This document shows positions 8,606 to 18,290 of a stretch of 64,000 nucleotides of DNA, one piece after another. The notes beneath the pieces were generated by a model. It had not been told where the DNA came from, did not search any database, and worked only from the letters and a program-made list of their open reading frames with translations. Made by a program: the position numbers and the translations under genes. Position 1 is the stretch's first letter; every line of letters begins with the position of its first letter. The stretch is from a virus, in the IMG/VR virus record IMGVR_UViG_3300042922_000542, positions 126,001-190,000 of that record; one strand, 5' to 3'.

Positions 8606-10042
8606 ATGTATAATGATAATATGTTTTCATTAAATATTTTTGAAGAATCACAAAAGTCGGAATTTATCACCGAGGCAGTTTTTAAGGATGGTAAGAATAA
8701 AATTAAACCAATACAGGATTCCTTCGATAAACTAGCTAGAGTTTATTCAACAATGAAAAAAGGTTTGAACGGTTATAGTTCTACATATGATAATCATGTA
8801 AAATTTTATAAAGATGATGCTTGGAAAGAATTAGAGAAGAGTATGATAGAAATACTGGGAGTTAGAAGTATAGTATTTGATCATATGTCCATGCGATCAG
8901 GACATGCTGGTAAATATTGGTTGAATTGCTACACATATACAAATATGTATGATAGATTCCCGATTGATAGTTTAATATCAGATGCTGGATTTTACGACCA
9001 GTCTCATACATTAATGTGTGAAATGACAATATCACAACAGTTATTTGAAATATGTACACCTGAAGAAATCACTGCAATATTTTTACATGAGTTGGGGCAT
9101 AATATAGATCCAGCTTTAGTTGATATTAAATATTCAGGCGTCGATGTATTAATCGATTCAATGTTGGGTAGAACAACATCAGAATCCAAAATAGATAAAT
9201 TAAAATCAAAATTGGGTATTAAAAAGAAAGGTCTTGTCGAAGACGTAGTTTTTACAATATATGTATTATTCTTGATGATTATTACATTTGGTCCACTTGT
9301 TGCCATATTGATAGACACATTGATTAGAAGATTTGAATCTAAAGAGAAAAAAATGAATAAAATTAAGGAATTATTAAAAGAAGCCAATGAATTTAATAGA
9401 AAAAATAATACAGAAGCATACGCTGATAATATAGCTAGAATGTATGGATATGGTGCAGCTCTTATGACGGGTTTAGAAAAGGTCGGAAAACAGAATGAAG
9501 ATATTGCACTTTATTCATATAGAAAAAAAGCTAAACGTAGAGAAAAAGTAATATTAGATATGTATATTGATTCATTGAGAGATGTACATGGTACAGATGT
9601 TCAACGTATAGTTGCACTTATAAAAGAATACGAAACTGACCTTAAAGATCCATCAATCCCAGACGGCACTAAAAAGTGGATACGAGCAGATAAAGAAAAA
9701 TTAGAAGCAGTCTTAAATGCATATGTAAATAATAAAGACAAAGTTAAAGCTAACGTTAATAAGATGATTAAAACTGCAATGGACGGATTGGATTCAGAAA
9801 AAGATGGAGAAAATATTGTAGAAAGTGTTGAATTGTTTGAAGAGAAACATCGTGATGATTATCAATCATTAACTGCGGCTGAACGAGAAATCGCTAATGA
9901 GCGATTTGGTAAAATACAATGTAGTATCATGAAGGATAAGGATGGATATTTTGCTAGAACTCATAGGATGAGGAGCAAGTCTTATACATCCTTGGAAAAA
10001 CTCCCTATATCAGTGGTTGAACGTGTATCATCCTCCAGTTAA
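8606..10042 (+). CDS. Membrane-anchored zinc metalloprotease (HExxH)
   Basis: 478 residues. IFLHELGHNID near residue 165 is a zinc-binding HExxH site, and NTEAYADNIARMYG near residue 272 supplies a plausible third ligand in the ExxxD pattern of M48-like proteases. A hydrophobic segment at ~residues 217-240 (VLFLMIITFGPLVAILI) separates the two, giving the HExxH/TM/ExxAD order of membrane gluzincins. The C-terminal half is charged and helical. FITEAV near residue 20 resembles a prohead-protease cleavage site, so the mature protein may be packaged in the head. AGGAGA precedes the ATG. Whether it acts on host or virion proteins is not known. Confidence 0.72.
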   Translation: MYNDNMFSLNIFEESQKSEFITEAVFKDGKNKIKPIQDSFDKLARVYSTMKKGLNGYSSTYDNHVKFYKDDAWKELEKSMIEILGVRSIVFDHMSMRSGHAGKYWLNCYTYTNMYDRFPIDSLISDAGFYDQSHTLMCEMTISQQLFEICTPEEITAIFLHELGHNIDPALVDIKYSGVDVLIDSMLGRTTSESKIDKLKSKLGIKKKGLVEDVVFTIYVLFLMIITFGPLVAILIDTLIRRFESKEKKMNKIKELLKEANEFNRKNNTEAYADNIARMYGYGAALMTGLEKVGKQNEDIALYSYRKKAKRREKVILDMYIDSLRDVHGTDVQRIVALIKEYETDLKDPSIPDGTKKWIRADKEKLEAVLNAYVNNKDKVKANVNKMIKTAMDGLDSEKDGENIVESVELFEEKHRDDYQSLTAAEREIANERFGKIQCSIMKDKDGYFARTHRMRSKSYTSLEKLPISVVERVSSSS

Positions 10043-10086
10043 ATTATATATTATTAATATAATAAATATAAAAGGGAGAATAATAT

Positions 10087-10251
10087 ATGAGCGAGTTTGA
10101 TTGGTTTGGTCCAAAGAAAAAATCTAAACCCGTTAATGTTTTTGTCGAGGGTCCTATAACGAAAAAGATTATTAAAAAATTAAAACGTGATAAACCCGGT
10201 CGCACAATTATCATTAATGGAAAAATATATATCGATCCTGATACTGATTAA
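10087..10251 (+). CDS. Small basic protein, 54 aa
   Basis: The reading frame starts at an ATG preceded by AAGGGAG and ends at the TAA that opens a terminator hairpin. The product begins MSEFDWFGPKKKSK and is lysine/arginine-rich with an alternating C-terminal strand region (RTIIINGKIYIDPDTD). No family recognised. Spacing to the metalloprotease gene (44 bases) suggests co-transcription. Confidence 0.6.
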   Translation: MSEFDWFGPKKKSKPVNVFVEGPITKKIIKKLKRDKPGRTIIINGKIYIDPDTD

Positions 10252-10286
10252 AAAATAGGAGGGAGTCAAACCCCTCCTATTTTTTT
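10250..10286. terminator. Bidirectional hairpin terminator
   Basis: A 14-bp stem (AAAAAATAGGAGGG / CCCTCCTATTTTTT) lies between two convergent genes. It has A and T tracts on both sides, so it can end transcription from either strand. Confidence 0.88.
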
Positions 10287-10470
10287 ATTTATTATAGTCG
10301 TAATATGGTAATCTAAAGAATGCATCAAGTGGTCTATTTGGGAATATGCAATTATATGGAAAATATTTTTTTATATCTGATATCAATTGAAATTCCGCAA
10401 AACACGTATTGCAGAAATAATGATCACCTATTATTTTTATATCTTGAGAATCACATTTTGGACATTTCAT
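10285..10470 (-). CDS. Small zinc-ribbon protein
   Basis: 61 residues. CPKC near the N-terminus and CNTC about 16 residues later form a four-cysteine zinc ribbon, followed by an aromatic-rich tail. Such ribbons occur in transcription factors and many phage small proteins; the target is unknown. AGGAGG-type site before the ATG. It is divergent from the large beta gene. Confidence 0.65.
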   Translation of the reverse strand: MKCPKCDSQDIKIIGDHYFCNTCFAEFQLISDIKKYFPYNCIFPNRPLDAFFRLPYYDYNK

Positions 10471-10565
10471 ATATTTAATCCTCCTTAAACATATTATAAA
10501 CTTGTAAAGACGTTTGACATGGAGATAATAAAAATAATTAAAAATCAGAAAGGACTGGATTTACT

Positions 10566-13500
10566 ATGATTGATAATATAACCACTGGAATTGAATTAAG
10601 TAATTTAGACTATGATACATATGCTCTTACACAAGACGGTTCATTTTCAGAAGCATATAAATTTACATCAATTGAATTTAATCGAATATATACTTCAAAA
10701 GTTCGTTTACCAGATGGAAAGAGTAATATCATATATTTATTATCTGATACATTTGATAAAACAGTTGATTTATTAAATCACAATAGTATTAGTATACCAC
10801 CTACATATCGTAAAGTATATTATCCAATTGTGAAGCAAGGAACATTTCTCAATAGACGTTATCGTATGAATTTTCTTAAAGCTAAAGTTGAAAGGGATGC
10901 ATTCATAAAAACTCAAACAAATCGAAAAAGGATTGCATATCCAAGTAGAACCATTTCAGCAACATCTACTGATAATTTATTTTTCATTACATCTGATTTA
11001 TATAATGTAGTCTCACCTGTAATGAAAAATGTTTCGATTAATAAATTAATGAAAACATTTTTTAATGATTTTATTGATATACTGCAGTCAATGACACCTG
11101 CTAATCAGGAGGCTAAAGGTCCTGAATTTAGTAATAGAATCTTAATCGTCGATGCAGATGCATTTAGATTCTCGGGTGGATCGTTAACTGAAAATAAAAC
11201 AAATCTATTATTTTTATTATATCTATCATTTTTAAGAACTCGTGACAACTCAGCAACGGGTGCTGATATTGATATAGTTATATTAAGTAAAAATTTACTT
11301 ATGAAATTTAATCCTGCAAGAATAAATCCAAATAAATTTAATAAATTTAGAACAGCATTATTTAGAATAATGAAAACCAATTTGGATGATTATACTGCAA
11401 CATTAACTGAGGATGAACAAAAGGAACTTACGATATCATCTGATGATATAATTACGAAAAATATAGTAGATAAAAAGGTTGATGTTTATACAAAATACAG
11501 TTCACCTGCAGTACGTACTGCATTAGCAAGTGCTATTGATAGTGAATTACGTTCAAAACATATGCAATCAATGGCTCGTGAAGATATAACTAAATCTACG
11601 CAAAACGAAATATCTACTGGTAAAAAAATGACTGGTAAAGATTATGATAATATTAATCACTCGATCGAATATAAAATGTCTAAAACTGTAGTGAATGATT
11701 TGAGTAGAACGCCTAAGACTGTTAAAGACTCTCAAGATACAAGAAAGCGTGATTTATTTAAATCGGTTATCGGTGGCGGTTATGAACCTCTCGTTAGTGA
11801 AGAAGAAATTGATATGGGTGCAGTTGAGGATGATATTATCGGTAAACAGGATCCTGCGGAGTTGGATGATTATATCGATAATGTATCAGATGAAATTGAT
11901 AATATCATATTAAATGATAAAAGCATTGCTGAAGATATAATTGATGAAATACAAACTCGTACGATTCCTATGGGTAGTAAACGAAACTCCCCAGTTAATG
12001 GACCATTAGATGAGAAACTAAGGGAACAACAGAAAAAGGTTGTCGTTAGGGATTCTACAATAGAAGAAATTTTATCACGTGAAAATTCAGCAATACCTGT
12101 TCAAACCGATGATAAGTCCGCAAGTTTCAAAAGCTTAAATCCGAATGTTAAAACTATTACGTTTGCTAACTTTGATAAGACTTATATAGAGGAATTATAT
12201 AGTGCCGATTTAGTTGCAGTATTCAATTCACTACAGGATAAATCAACGCCGTTTTATATAACATCGATTGATATCACCGATGCTTCAACTGCGTTAGATC
12301 TTAAAGAAACATGGAAAGTACACCTAAAAGATGAAACTGGTAAGTCCCATACTATTACGGTAGATATACCAAAATTTTATCAAAATAAATTCTTATGGCT
12401 CGGCGGCAATAAGAAAATGATAATGAAACAAAATCTATATAATCCAATAGTAAAAGACACGGCAGATTCAGTTATAATAACAACTAACTACAATAAAGTC
12501 ACTGTAACTCGTAGAGCTACAAAATCATTTGCTCAAATTGAAAATTTATTTTCACTGGTTAAAAAAGTGGATGATGTCGAAATGTTTATTGCAGGTGATG
12601 CATCTAAAATAAACATGAAATATATATCGACATTAGAATATGATGAGATCGGTAAATCATTATTTAAATTTAAATCGGGTGATTGTGAATTATTCTTTAA
12701 TAGGGAATATATTAATAATAATATTAATACCACAGAGACTATTGGTAACAATGAATTTATTATAGGTTTCGAAGGTAAAACGCCTGTAATCATACATGAA
12801 GATACCGGTAAAGATAGAAATAATAGAACAATCATCGAAGTCATATATCAAAATCTATCTGATGAACATAAGGCTATATTTGATTCGACTAAGGCTAGAA
12901 AACAAGCTATGTATGCTGAAGGAAAATTATTAGGTCAATTTGTTCCAGTGATTGTGACATTGATAGTATGGAATGGAATAACTAAAACATTAGACGCGAT
13001 GGATATCCAATGGCAATTCCATAAAGATGTAAAACGATTACCAAAAATGAATTTTAATATGAGTTATATTAAATTTGAAGATGGAATCCTTGAATATGAA
13101 TCAAACCTATTTACCCAGCTCATATTAAATGGATTAAATAAGCTAGGACCTGAACACCTTACATTTGAATCATTAAATGATGAAAGTGGATATATTGAAT
13201 ATCTCCATTCAATATTCGGTACATATACAATCGTGACACAGTTCAGAACATTCTATGAATTTTTAGTAGATCCTGTAACAAAAGATATTTGCCGAGATAT
13301 GTTTTTACCACAGACACCTGAAGGCCTTATGATACATTCTGTAAAATTATTAGCAAATAATGCATATATTAATAAAGCATCAGATAAATCATATAGAATT
13401 AGATCTGTGGAAATAATACCCGCTATATTATATAATAAAATAGCTGCACAATACACGAAATATGTTACATCGGGTAGAAGAATACCATTTAGTTTACCAA

Positions 13501-15050
13501 AAGAAACTGTTATCAAAGAATTATTAGCAGTTAACACGGTTGAGGATTATTCAACTCTTAACCCAGCAATCGAAATTGGTAAATCATATGGAATATCAGC
13601 GAGAGGTTATAAAGGTTCTAATACCGATAGATCATATGATGAGGAAAAACGTTCATACGATGAATCATCAATTGGTAAACTAGCGATGTCATCTCCAAAT
13701 GATGCCAATATCGGTATAACTCGTGAGTTAGTTGTTGAGCCTACAATTACAAATGCAAGAGGGTGCCGCGCACCAGTAGAGGATCTCGACGACCTTAAGG
13801 ATGTTAATATATTTAGTCCTGTGGAGCTTTTGACACCCGGTACTGTAAGAATGGATGATCCAATACGTACTGCAATTGCAGGTAAACAAACTCGTCACTT
13901 GGTTCCTGTTGCAAATGCATCTCCTGCGTTAATATCTAATGGATTTGATGAGGCGATTCAATTTCATCTCTCATCGGACTTTGTTGTTAATGCGGAAGAA
14001 GATGGTGAAGTTGTAGAAGTAAATGAAGAAGTTGGTTTCATTATCGTTAAATATAAATCAGGTAATACACAGGCAATAAACATTAATCCTGAAATAGTAA
14101 AAAATGGCGGTGGAGGATTCTATCTATCAAATACTTTAAGAGCGACTGTTAAATTGCACGATAAATTTAAAAAAGATGATGTGTTGGCATATCATGATAA
14201 ATATTTTAAATTCTCAAAGAATAATGGATTGCGTTTTGCTATAGGTCCGCTTGTAAAATGCGCATTTATATCAACATATAATACCTATGAGGATGCTGGT
14301 ATATGTACAGAAAAATTGGCGGATATGATGAAAACATCCATCGTATATAAAGAGGTTGGTACGTTTAAACGAAATTCAAACGTAATTAATATGGTTAATG
14401 TAGGTGATCATGTTAATATTGGAGATTCATTAATTAAATATGATACATCGTTTGATGACACTGAAATTTCAAAACTCATGGCTCATCTGTCGGATGAAAA
14501 TAAAGAATTGATTGAAGAAACCTCCAAGAATGATGTTATAACGCAACATGCGGGTAAAGTTGTTGACATTAAGATATTTACTCTACATGATCCTTCTAAT
14601 CTATCACCAACTTTAGGTGATGTTGTTAAAAAATACTTTGATGTAGGATTATCTAGAAAAGAATTATTAACGAAATATGATTCATCTGAAGGAATTATAA
14701 AAGCTGGTTATCTATTAACAGAAACAATTGAGCCGGTTGTATCTAGATATAATGATATTAAAGGTATAAAGACTGATGTGTTAATAGAATTTTATATTGA
14801 ACATGGTGATGTTGCCGGCATCGGTGATAAAATAGTATTATACGGACCTAATAAGCAGATTATCTCTGAAGTAATTCCAAAAGGATATGAACCATACTCA
14901 GAATTACATCCGGATGAGGAGATATCAGTATTTACAAGTCCGGGTACTATAGCAAGGCGTATGACATCAAGTATTATTCCTATTTCTATGGGGATGAAAA
15001 TCATGGTCGAGCTAAAAAGAAAAATTAAAGATATTATAAAATATAAGTAA
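10566..15050 (+). CDS. RNA polymerase beta chain (domains 1-6) with long N-terminal extension
   Basis: 1494 residues. From ~residue 520 on it follows bacterial beta: a lobe/protrusion segment IPKFYQNKFLWLGGNKKM (~600-620), FLPQTPEGLM (~912; the ICPxETPEGxN region), RTAIAGKQTRHLVPV (~1100; the RxxMGxNMxRQAVP region), YNTYEDAG (~1235; YNFEDA), and GDKIVLYGPNKQIISEV (~1419; GDKxxxRxGNKG), then IARRMTSS near the end. Both active-site lysine positions are kept but the Arg and the final Gly of that loop are changed. It stops before domain 7, which is encoded separately at 29874-30593. The first ~500 residues, rich in charged disordered sequence, have no counterpart in bacterial beta. AAAGGA precedes the ATG. 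Confidence 0.85.
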   Translation: MIDNITTGIELSNLDYDTYALTQDGSFSEAYKFTSIEFNRIYTSKVRLPDGKSNIIYLLSDTFDKTVDLLNHNSISIPPTYRKVYYPIVKQGTFLNRRYRMNFLKAKVERDAFIKTQTNRKRIAYPSRTISATSTDNLFFITSDLYNVVSPVMKNVSINKLMKTFFNDFIDILQSMTPANQEAKGPEFSNRILIVDADAFRFSGGSLTENKTNLLFLLYLSFLRTRDNSATGADIDIVILSKNLLMKFNPARINPNKFNKFRTALFRIMKTNLDDYTATLTEDEQKELTISSDDIITKNIVDKKVDVYTKYSSPAVRTALASAIDSELRSKHMQSMAREDITKSTQNEISTGKKMTGKDYDNINHSIEYKMSKTVVNDLSRTPKTVKDSQDTRKRDLFKSVIGGGYEPLVSEEEIDMGAVEDDIIGKQDPAELDDYIDNVSDEIDNIILNDKSIAEDIIDEIQTRTIPMGSKRNSPVNGPLDEKLREQQKKVVVRDSTIEEILSRENSAIPVQTDDKSASFKSLNPNVKTITFANFDKTYIEELYSADLVAVFNSLQDKSTPFYITSIDITDASTALDLKETWKVHLKDETGKSHTITVDIPKFYQNKFLWLGGNKKMIMKQNLYNPIVKDTADSVIITTNYNKVTVTRRATKSFAQIENLFSLVKKVDDVEMFIAGDASKINMKYISTLEYDEIGKSLFKFKSGDCELFFNREYINNNINTTETIGNNEFIIGFEGKTPVIIHEDTGKDRNNRTIIEVIYQNLSDEHKAIFDSTKARKQAMYAEGKLLGQFVPVIVTLIVWNGITKTLDAMDIQWQFHKDVKRLPKMNFNMSYIKFEDGILEYESNLFTQLILNGLNKLGPEHLTFESLNDESGYIEYLHSIFGTYTIVTQFRTFYEFLVDPVTKDICRDMFLPQTPEGLMIHSVKLLANNAYINKASDKSYRIRSVEIIPAILYNKIAAQYTKYVTSGRRIPFSLPKETVIKELLAVNTVEDYSTLNPAIEIGKSYGISARGYKGSNTDRSYDEEKRSYDESSIGKLAMSSPNDANIGITRELVVEPTITNARGCRAPVEDLDDLKDVNIFSPVELLTPGTVRMDDPIRTAIAGKQTRHLVPVANASPALISNGFDEAIQFHLSSDFVVNAEEDGEVVEVNEEVGFIIVKYKSGNTQAININPEIVKNGGGGFYLSNTLRATVKLHDKFKKDDVLAYHDKYFKFSKNNGLRFAIGPLVKCAFISTYNTYEDAGICTEKLADMMKTSIVYKEVGTFKRNSNVINMVNVGDHVNIGDSLIKYDTSFDDTEISKLMAHLSDENKELIEETSKNDVITQHAGKVVDIKIFTLHDPSNLSPTLGDVVKKYFDVGLSRKELLTKYDSSEGIIKAGYLLTETIEPVVSRYNDIKGIKTDVLIEFYIEHGDVAGIGDKIVLYGPNKQIISEVIPKGYEPYSELHPDEEISVFTSPGTIARRMTSSIIPISMGMKIMVELKRKIKDIIKYK

Positions 15051-15052
15051 AA

Positions 15053-15084
15053 AAAATAGTTGGGATTTAAATCCCAACTATTTT
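15053..15084. terminator. Bidirectional hairpin terminator
   Basis: A perfect palindrome (AAAATAGTTGGGATTT and its complement) directly follows the beta gene and faces the end of the convergent minus-strand run. The T-rich flank on the plus strand fits intrinsic termination. Confidence 0.88.
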
Positions 15085-15097
15085 ATATTTTATTTGT

Positions 15098-15415
15098 TTA
15101 ATCTTCTATTATTTGTAACTGCAATAAGCTGGCAATATCGGATATTCTAATTCTTAACATTTCTAGAATATCTGACAACTTCCGCGGTGCACCACTATTA
15201 ATATATATTTCATAATACCATGTATCTAATTTTTCAAGAAATTCAAATATATCGATAAAAGCATTTATATATGTTTTATTATCTAAATTTTTAGCAATAT
15301 GCTTGAAACAATTGATAGTATAAATACGTGATAAGAATTCAACTTTATCACCATCTTCCCAGAATTCAACTTCAAATAAATTATCATTAGTTTCATTTCT
15401 TAAATAAATGACCAT
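15098..15415 (-). CDS. Unknown small protein, 105 aa
   Basis: Complete gene with AGGAGA before the ATG; last gene of the 15-17 kb minus-strand run. The N-terminus alternates strands (VIYLRNET, LFEVEFWEDGD), the C-terminus is helical. No family recognised. Such runs of short genes in large phages often encode host-takeover proteins, but nothing here shows that directly. Confidence 0.65.
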   Translation of the reverse strand: MVIYLRNETNDNLFEVEFWEDGDKVEFLSRIYTINCFKHIAKNLDNKTYINAFIDIFEFLEKLDTWYYEIYINSGAPRKLSDILEMLRIRISDIASLLQLQIIED

Positions 15416-15441
15416 AATAATTTCTCCTATTTATGATATTT

Positions 15442-15735
15442 TCACCTATCAACATTTTGACTGTTGCGTAATTCATCAATAATGCGTTGAGCCGATCCAC
15501 TACCATTATCTCTATCATATAGCCATTCTTCGAACTCTTCATCCGATTTCAAATCTATCTTCATCACTCTACCATTTAAATAGTCAAAATATGTGCTGCG
15601 TTTAAGCATTTCTTCAGCTTCATCTTCGGTAATCTGTTTTTGGAATGGTGCAAATATACCCATTCCTTGAACTTGTGCTTCATTATAAAGTGCAATTAAA
15701 ACTGTTGATTTTTTTAAACCTTTAATATTTACCAT
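15442..15735 (-). CDS. Unknown small protein, 97 aa
   Basis: GGGGTGA site before the ATG. The sequence has an N-terminal basic part, a helix-strand region (FAPFQKQITEDEAEEML) and DYLNGRVMKIDLKSDEEF, a layout seen in short phage proteins with a (F)xYLxGRxxKxD(L) motif of unknown function. Same operon as its neighbours. Confidence 0.65.
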   Translation of the reverse strand: MVNIKGLKKSTVLIALYNEAQVQGMGIFAPFQKQITEDEAEEMLKRSTYFDYLNGRVMKIDLKSDEEFEEWLYDRDNGSGSAQRIIDELRNSQNVDR

Positions 15736-15765
15736 AATCGTTCACCCCTATAATATTGTATTTTT

Positions 15766-16035
15766 TTACCATCTTGATTTAGTTGCAAGAAGCACACCAC
15801 TCAGTACAATGCTAGTGTACCAAAACTCTGGGTAATCCCCTCCAAATGCTTCCTTAATTTTATCACAACGATCATTCCAATCTTTTTCAGATGTTGCCTT
15901 CGTCATAAATTCAACTAAATCGTCAGGTGTTTTAATGGTATCTCTACAGGTCGTTAATATTCTATTATCTGTTGTCTCATTTGAGGCTGTTGTTATAACA
16001 TCTTTTAATATTGAACACTTTTCAAAATCCTTCAT
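15766..16035 (-). CDS. Unknown small protein, 89 aa
   Basis: GAGGAT site before the ATG; starts 2 bases after the stop of the 149-aa gene, so translation is probably coupled. It is helical and acidic in the middle with two cysteines. No family recognised. Confidence 0.65.
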   Translation of the reverse strand: MKDFEKCSILKDVITTASNETTDNRILTTCRDTIKTPDDLVEFMTKATSEKDWNDRCDKIKEAFGGDYPEFWYTSIVLSGVLLATKSRW

Positions 16036-16037
16036 TA

Positions 16038-16487
16038 TTATATCCTCATTTCATCCATATTGAGATTTGTTAATTTTAAAATTCGTATCAATTCATCATA
16101 TACTGTTTTTGTTATAGGCTGACCATTCAACGTTGCAACCTCAAACGCACGATTATCATACCATGTAAAGAAATAATTATCGAAGAACTCTCTATATCCT
16201 TCTCCATCATTTGATTCTCCATCAATTATTATATTTAAAAATAATTGCTTATCACCAGGTCTGATAAATGATATCATTACTGTTAAGGAATCATATTTAT
16301 CATTTTCTAATTCGATATCATCACATACCATGACCGATGTTTGATCACCATACCAAAACTCATTATGATATAATATTTTACGTAATTCATGAAAATCATT
16401 ATCTAGACTTAAAACATCAATTGTCGGTAATGTTTTTAATTCATCACATATTTTATTTGTTTCCAATTTAATATTATCTTTATTCAT
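16038..16487 (-). CDS. Unknown protein, 149 aa
   Basis: AGGAGG site before the ATG. An N-terminal helix region is followed by alternating strands (SLTVMISFIRP, FLNIIIDGES) and an aromatic stretch FFTWYDNRAF. No membrane segment. No family recognised. Confidence 0.65.
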   Translation of the reverse strand: MNKDNIKLETNKICDELKTLPTIDVLSLDNDFHELRKILYHNEFWYGDQTSVMVCDDIELENDKYDSLTVMISFIRPGDKQLFLNIIIDGESNDGEGYREFFDNYFFTWYDNRAFEVATLNGQPITKTVYDELIRILKLTNLNMDEMRI

Positions 16488-16515
16488 TTATTATACATAC
16501 CTCCTATTTTGCATA

Positions 16516-16788
16516 TTATATTATGCAGCAAACAAATTTGCATCCTTGTTTTTCATGTTGGGTTAAATCAATATATTTTTCCAACAAATGATAATCGTCT
16601 GGTAATATTTCGACGTAATCATCGCCACCTTTATTTTTCTTATATAAGGCCGCTCGTATATCATAAAATTCAATGAGTGGTCTTCTTTCCTCAAATATTA
16701 ATGGCGCATTTTTAAATTCGTCAACCCAGGGAAGTAATGTCGTATTAGTTTCTTCTTTTACTTGAAATATACTAAATTCAGTTGCCAT
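16516..16788 (-). CDS. Unknown small protein, 90 aa
   Basis: AGAGGG before the ATG. Overlaps the end of the upstream 146-aa gene by 11 bases, indicating coupled translation. It ends in a cysteine pair (CKFVCCII). No family recognised. Confidence 0.65.
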   Translation of the reverse strand: MATEFSIFQVKEETNTTLLPWVDEFKNAPLIFEERRPLIEFYDIRAALYKKNKGGDDYVEILPDDYHLLEKYIDLTQHEKQGCKFVCCII

Positions 16789-17218
16789 TTATAGACCCTC
16801 TCAATATATTCGATGTACACTTTTCCATATGATGCATATGAATTTCCGAAAGTTCATTCTTCATAGTGTATCCCACCTTTATTGCATATACCAATGCATC
16901 CTGAATCGGCATATTATCAGCAATCGCAACTTTAATCACCGCCCTAAAACAATTATCAGTTTCATATAATCGCAATAGTTCCGGATCATTTACGATAAAA
17001 TCTTCAATTGATGTATATCGATTAGTTTCACCTGTTGTTGTTACATGAATATGTTTAGAATTTTTTTCCATAAGATATTTTGCATCTGAATAATCACCAT
17101 GGGTTATTAAATTATTAACTACACTCATTAATTCAATATTATTATTTACCATATTTATGTCAGCGCATTGTTTCCTAAATTGATTATTATTAATAGCATT
17201 ATTGATTATTGAACACAT
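16778..17218 (-). CDS. Unknown protein, 146 aa
   Basis: GGGGAG before the ATG at 17218; first gene of the run that continues to 15098. Helical throughout, with a histidine-rich patch (SEIHMHHMEKC) near the C-terminus. No recognised family. The upstream 170-base gap (17219-17388) contains a terminator for the preceding operon and AT-rich sequence suitable for a promoter. Confidence 0.65.
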   Translation of the reverse strand: MCSIINNAINNNQFRKQCADINMVNNNIELMSVVNNLITHGDYSDAKYLMEKNSKHIHVTTTGETNRYTSIEDFIVNDPELLRLYETDNCFRAVIKVAIADNMPIQDALVYAIKVGYTMKNELSEIHMHHMEKCTSNILRGSINGN

Positions 17219-17300
17219 TATTTATTTATCTCCCCGTTATAGTTATTAATTTATTCGTCAATCCTCTTTTATAAATTATAACATATTTCTCAATAATAAG

Positions 17301-17327
17301 ATGAGTAGGGTAATGAACCCTACTCAT
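17301..17327 (-). terminator. Hairpin terminator between small-gene operons
   Basis: A perfect 11-bp stem (ATGAGTAGGGT / ACCCTACTCAT) with a 5-base loop, downstream of the gene ending at 17389. The remaining ~80 bases to 17218 are AT-rich, with no further structure seen. Confidence 0.72.
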
Positions 17328-17388
17328 TATAAGATAATAATTTTATTTAGATAGTAATATTGTTAGTTATTTTAATTCCATATTTTCC

Positions 17389-17646
17389 TTAATCTGATAT
17401 TATAATCGGATCTCCATCGAAATCTCCTGGCAAGGTTACCCTTTCATGACGTTTACGTAGGAGATGTGCCAAATTAGTATTATCCATTTTACGTCTACGC
17501 TTAAATGGATATTTTGCCCTCCCCCTCCTCATTTTCTTACCATGCAGTCTCAACCAATTATTTGTATTACGATATGAATATAGCGACATCCTATACTCAT
17601 TTAACCAAATATCATCTTCGTCACAATTAGTTATTTTTATATCCAT
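17389..17646 (-). CDS. Small basic protein, 85 aa
   Basis: GAGGAT before the ATG. The middle is strongly basic (KKMRRGRAKYPFKRRRK), followed by a helix with LLRKRHERV. This composition suggests nucleic-acid binding, but no domain is recognised. Last gene of its operon, before the hairpin at 17301. Confidence 0.62.
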   Translation of the reverse strand: MDIKITNCDEDDIWLNEYRMSLYSYRNTNNWLRLHGKKMRRGRAKYPFKRRRKMDNTNLAHLLRKRHERVTLPGDFDGDPIIISD

Positions 17647-17673
17647 ACTATATCCTCATTTTCACCATTTTAA

Positions 17674-17868
17674 TTATAAACAAACTTTCGCAATGTATTC
17701 AGCATCCAATATTCTTTCTGAATTTAATACATGACCGCATTCACATTTTATCAATGGGTCGATATAAAATTCTCCATTTTTATCTTTATATATTGCACAT
17801 ATAGTAAAGTGTGCAACATATTCCTTATTACATTTCGCACACTTAATTTTTATTACTTTACCAAGCAT
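17674..17868 (-). CDS. Small zinc-ribbon-like protein
   Basis: 64 residues. CAKC near the N-terminus and CECG ~30 residues later make a probable four-cysteine zinc site with strands between. Start placed at ATG 17868, behind AGAGGTGG; a GTG at 17880 would overlap that site. Function unknown; the fold is common in transcription- and translation-related small proteins. Confidence 0.62.
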   Translation of the reverse strand: MLGKVIKIKCAKCNKEYVAHFTICAIYKDKNGEFYIDPLIKCECGHVLNSERILDAEYIAKVCL

Positions 17869-17900
17869 ATACCCATCCACCTCTCGAATTAATATTTATT

Positions 17901-18290
17901 TTATATGGATAGTAATATAGTTAATGGATCCCTCTCATCTTTATGAATTTCATTAAGCCTAAAATTATATTCTGTTCGACCTGCCTTAAATTCCTCAAGT
18001 TTTATTTGTGATTTTTCAGCTGCTTCTTTATAACTATTGGCATGTACATAAATAGTCTTCATATGATCGCGGTGATCACAAAATCCATCACAATAGTTAT
18101 GAGTTATTTCGGTAAAGAAAATCATAGGTTGTTCTAATTCCATATCTTCTTCAACTATATAGTACTCAATCGTTCCATGTATTAACCTAACTGGAGAAAT
18201 ACATTCTTTACTTTCAGCCTCGACAAACTTGGTTGATAAGTATAATTTTCTAGATTTATCATGAAATATGTCTATTTTATATCTTGGCAT
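17901..18290 (-). CDS. Unknown protein, 129 aa
   Basis: GGTGG before the ATG. Overlaps the 3' end of the sigma-like gene by 19 bases, so the two are translated together. Contains a C/H cluster (HNYCDGFCDHRDHM) that may bind metal, embedded between beta-strand-like stretches. The overlap suggests a partner or regulator of the sigma-like protein, but that is only inferred. Confidence 0.65.
   Translation of the reverse strand: MPRYKIDIFHDKSRKLYLSTKFVEAESKECISPVRLIHGTIEYYIVEEDMELEQPMIFFTEITHNYCDGFCDHRDHMKTIYVHANSYKEAAEKSQIKLEEFKAGRTEYNFRLNEIHKDERDPLTILLSI

Noticed and set aside
10505-10545. TTGACA upstream of the beta gene as a sigma-70 promoter
   Set aside because: No convincing -10 box at 16-18 bases spacing.
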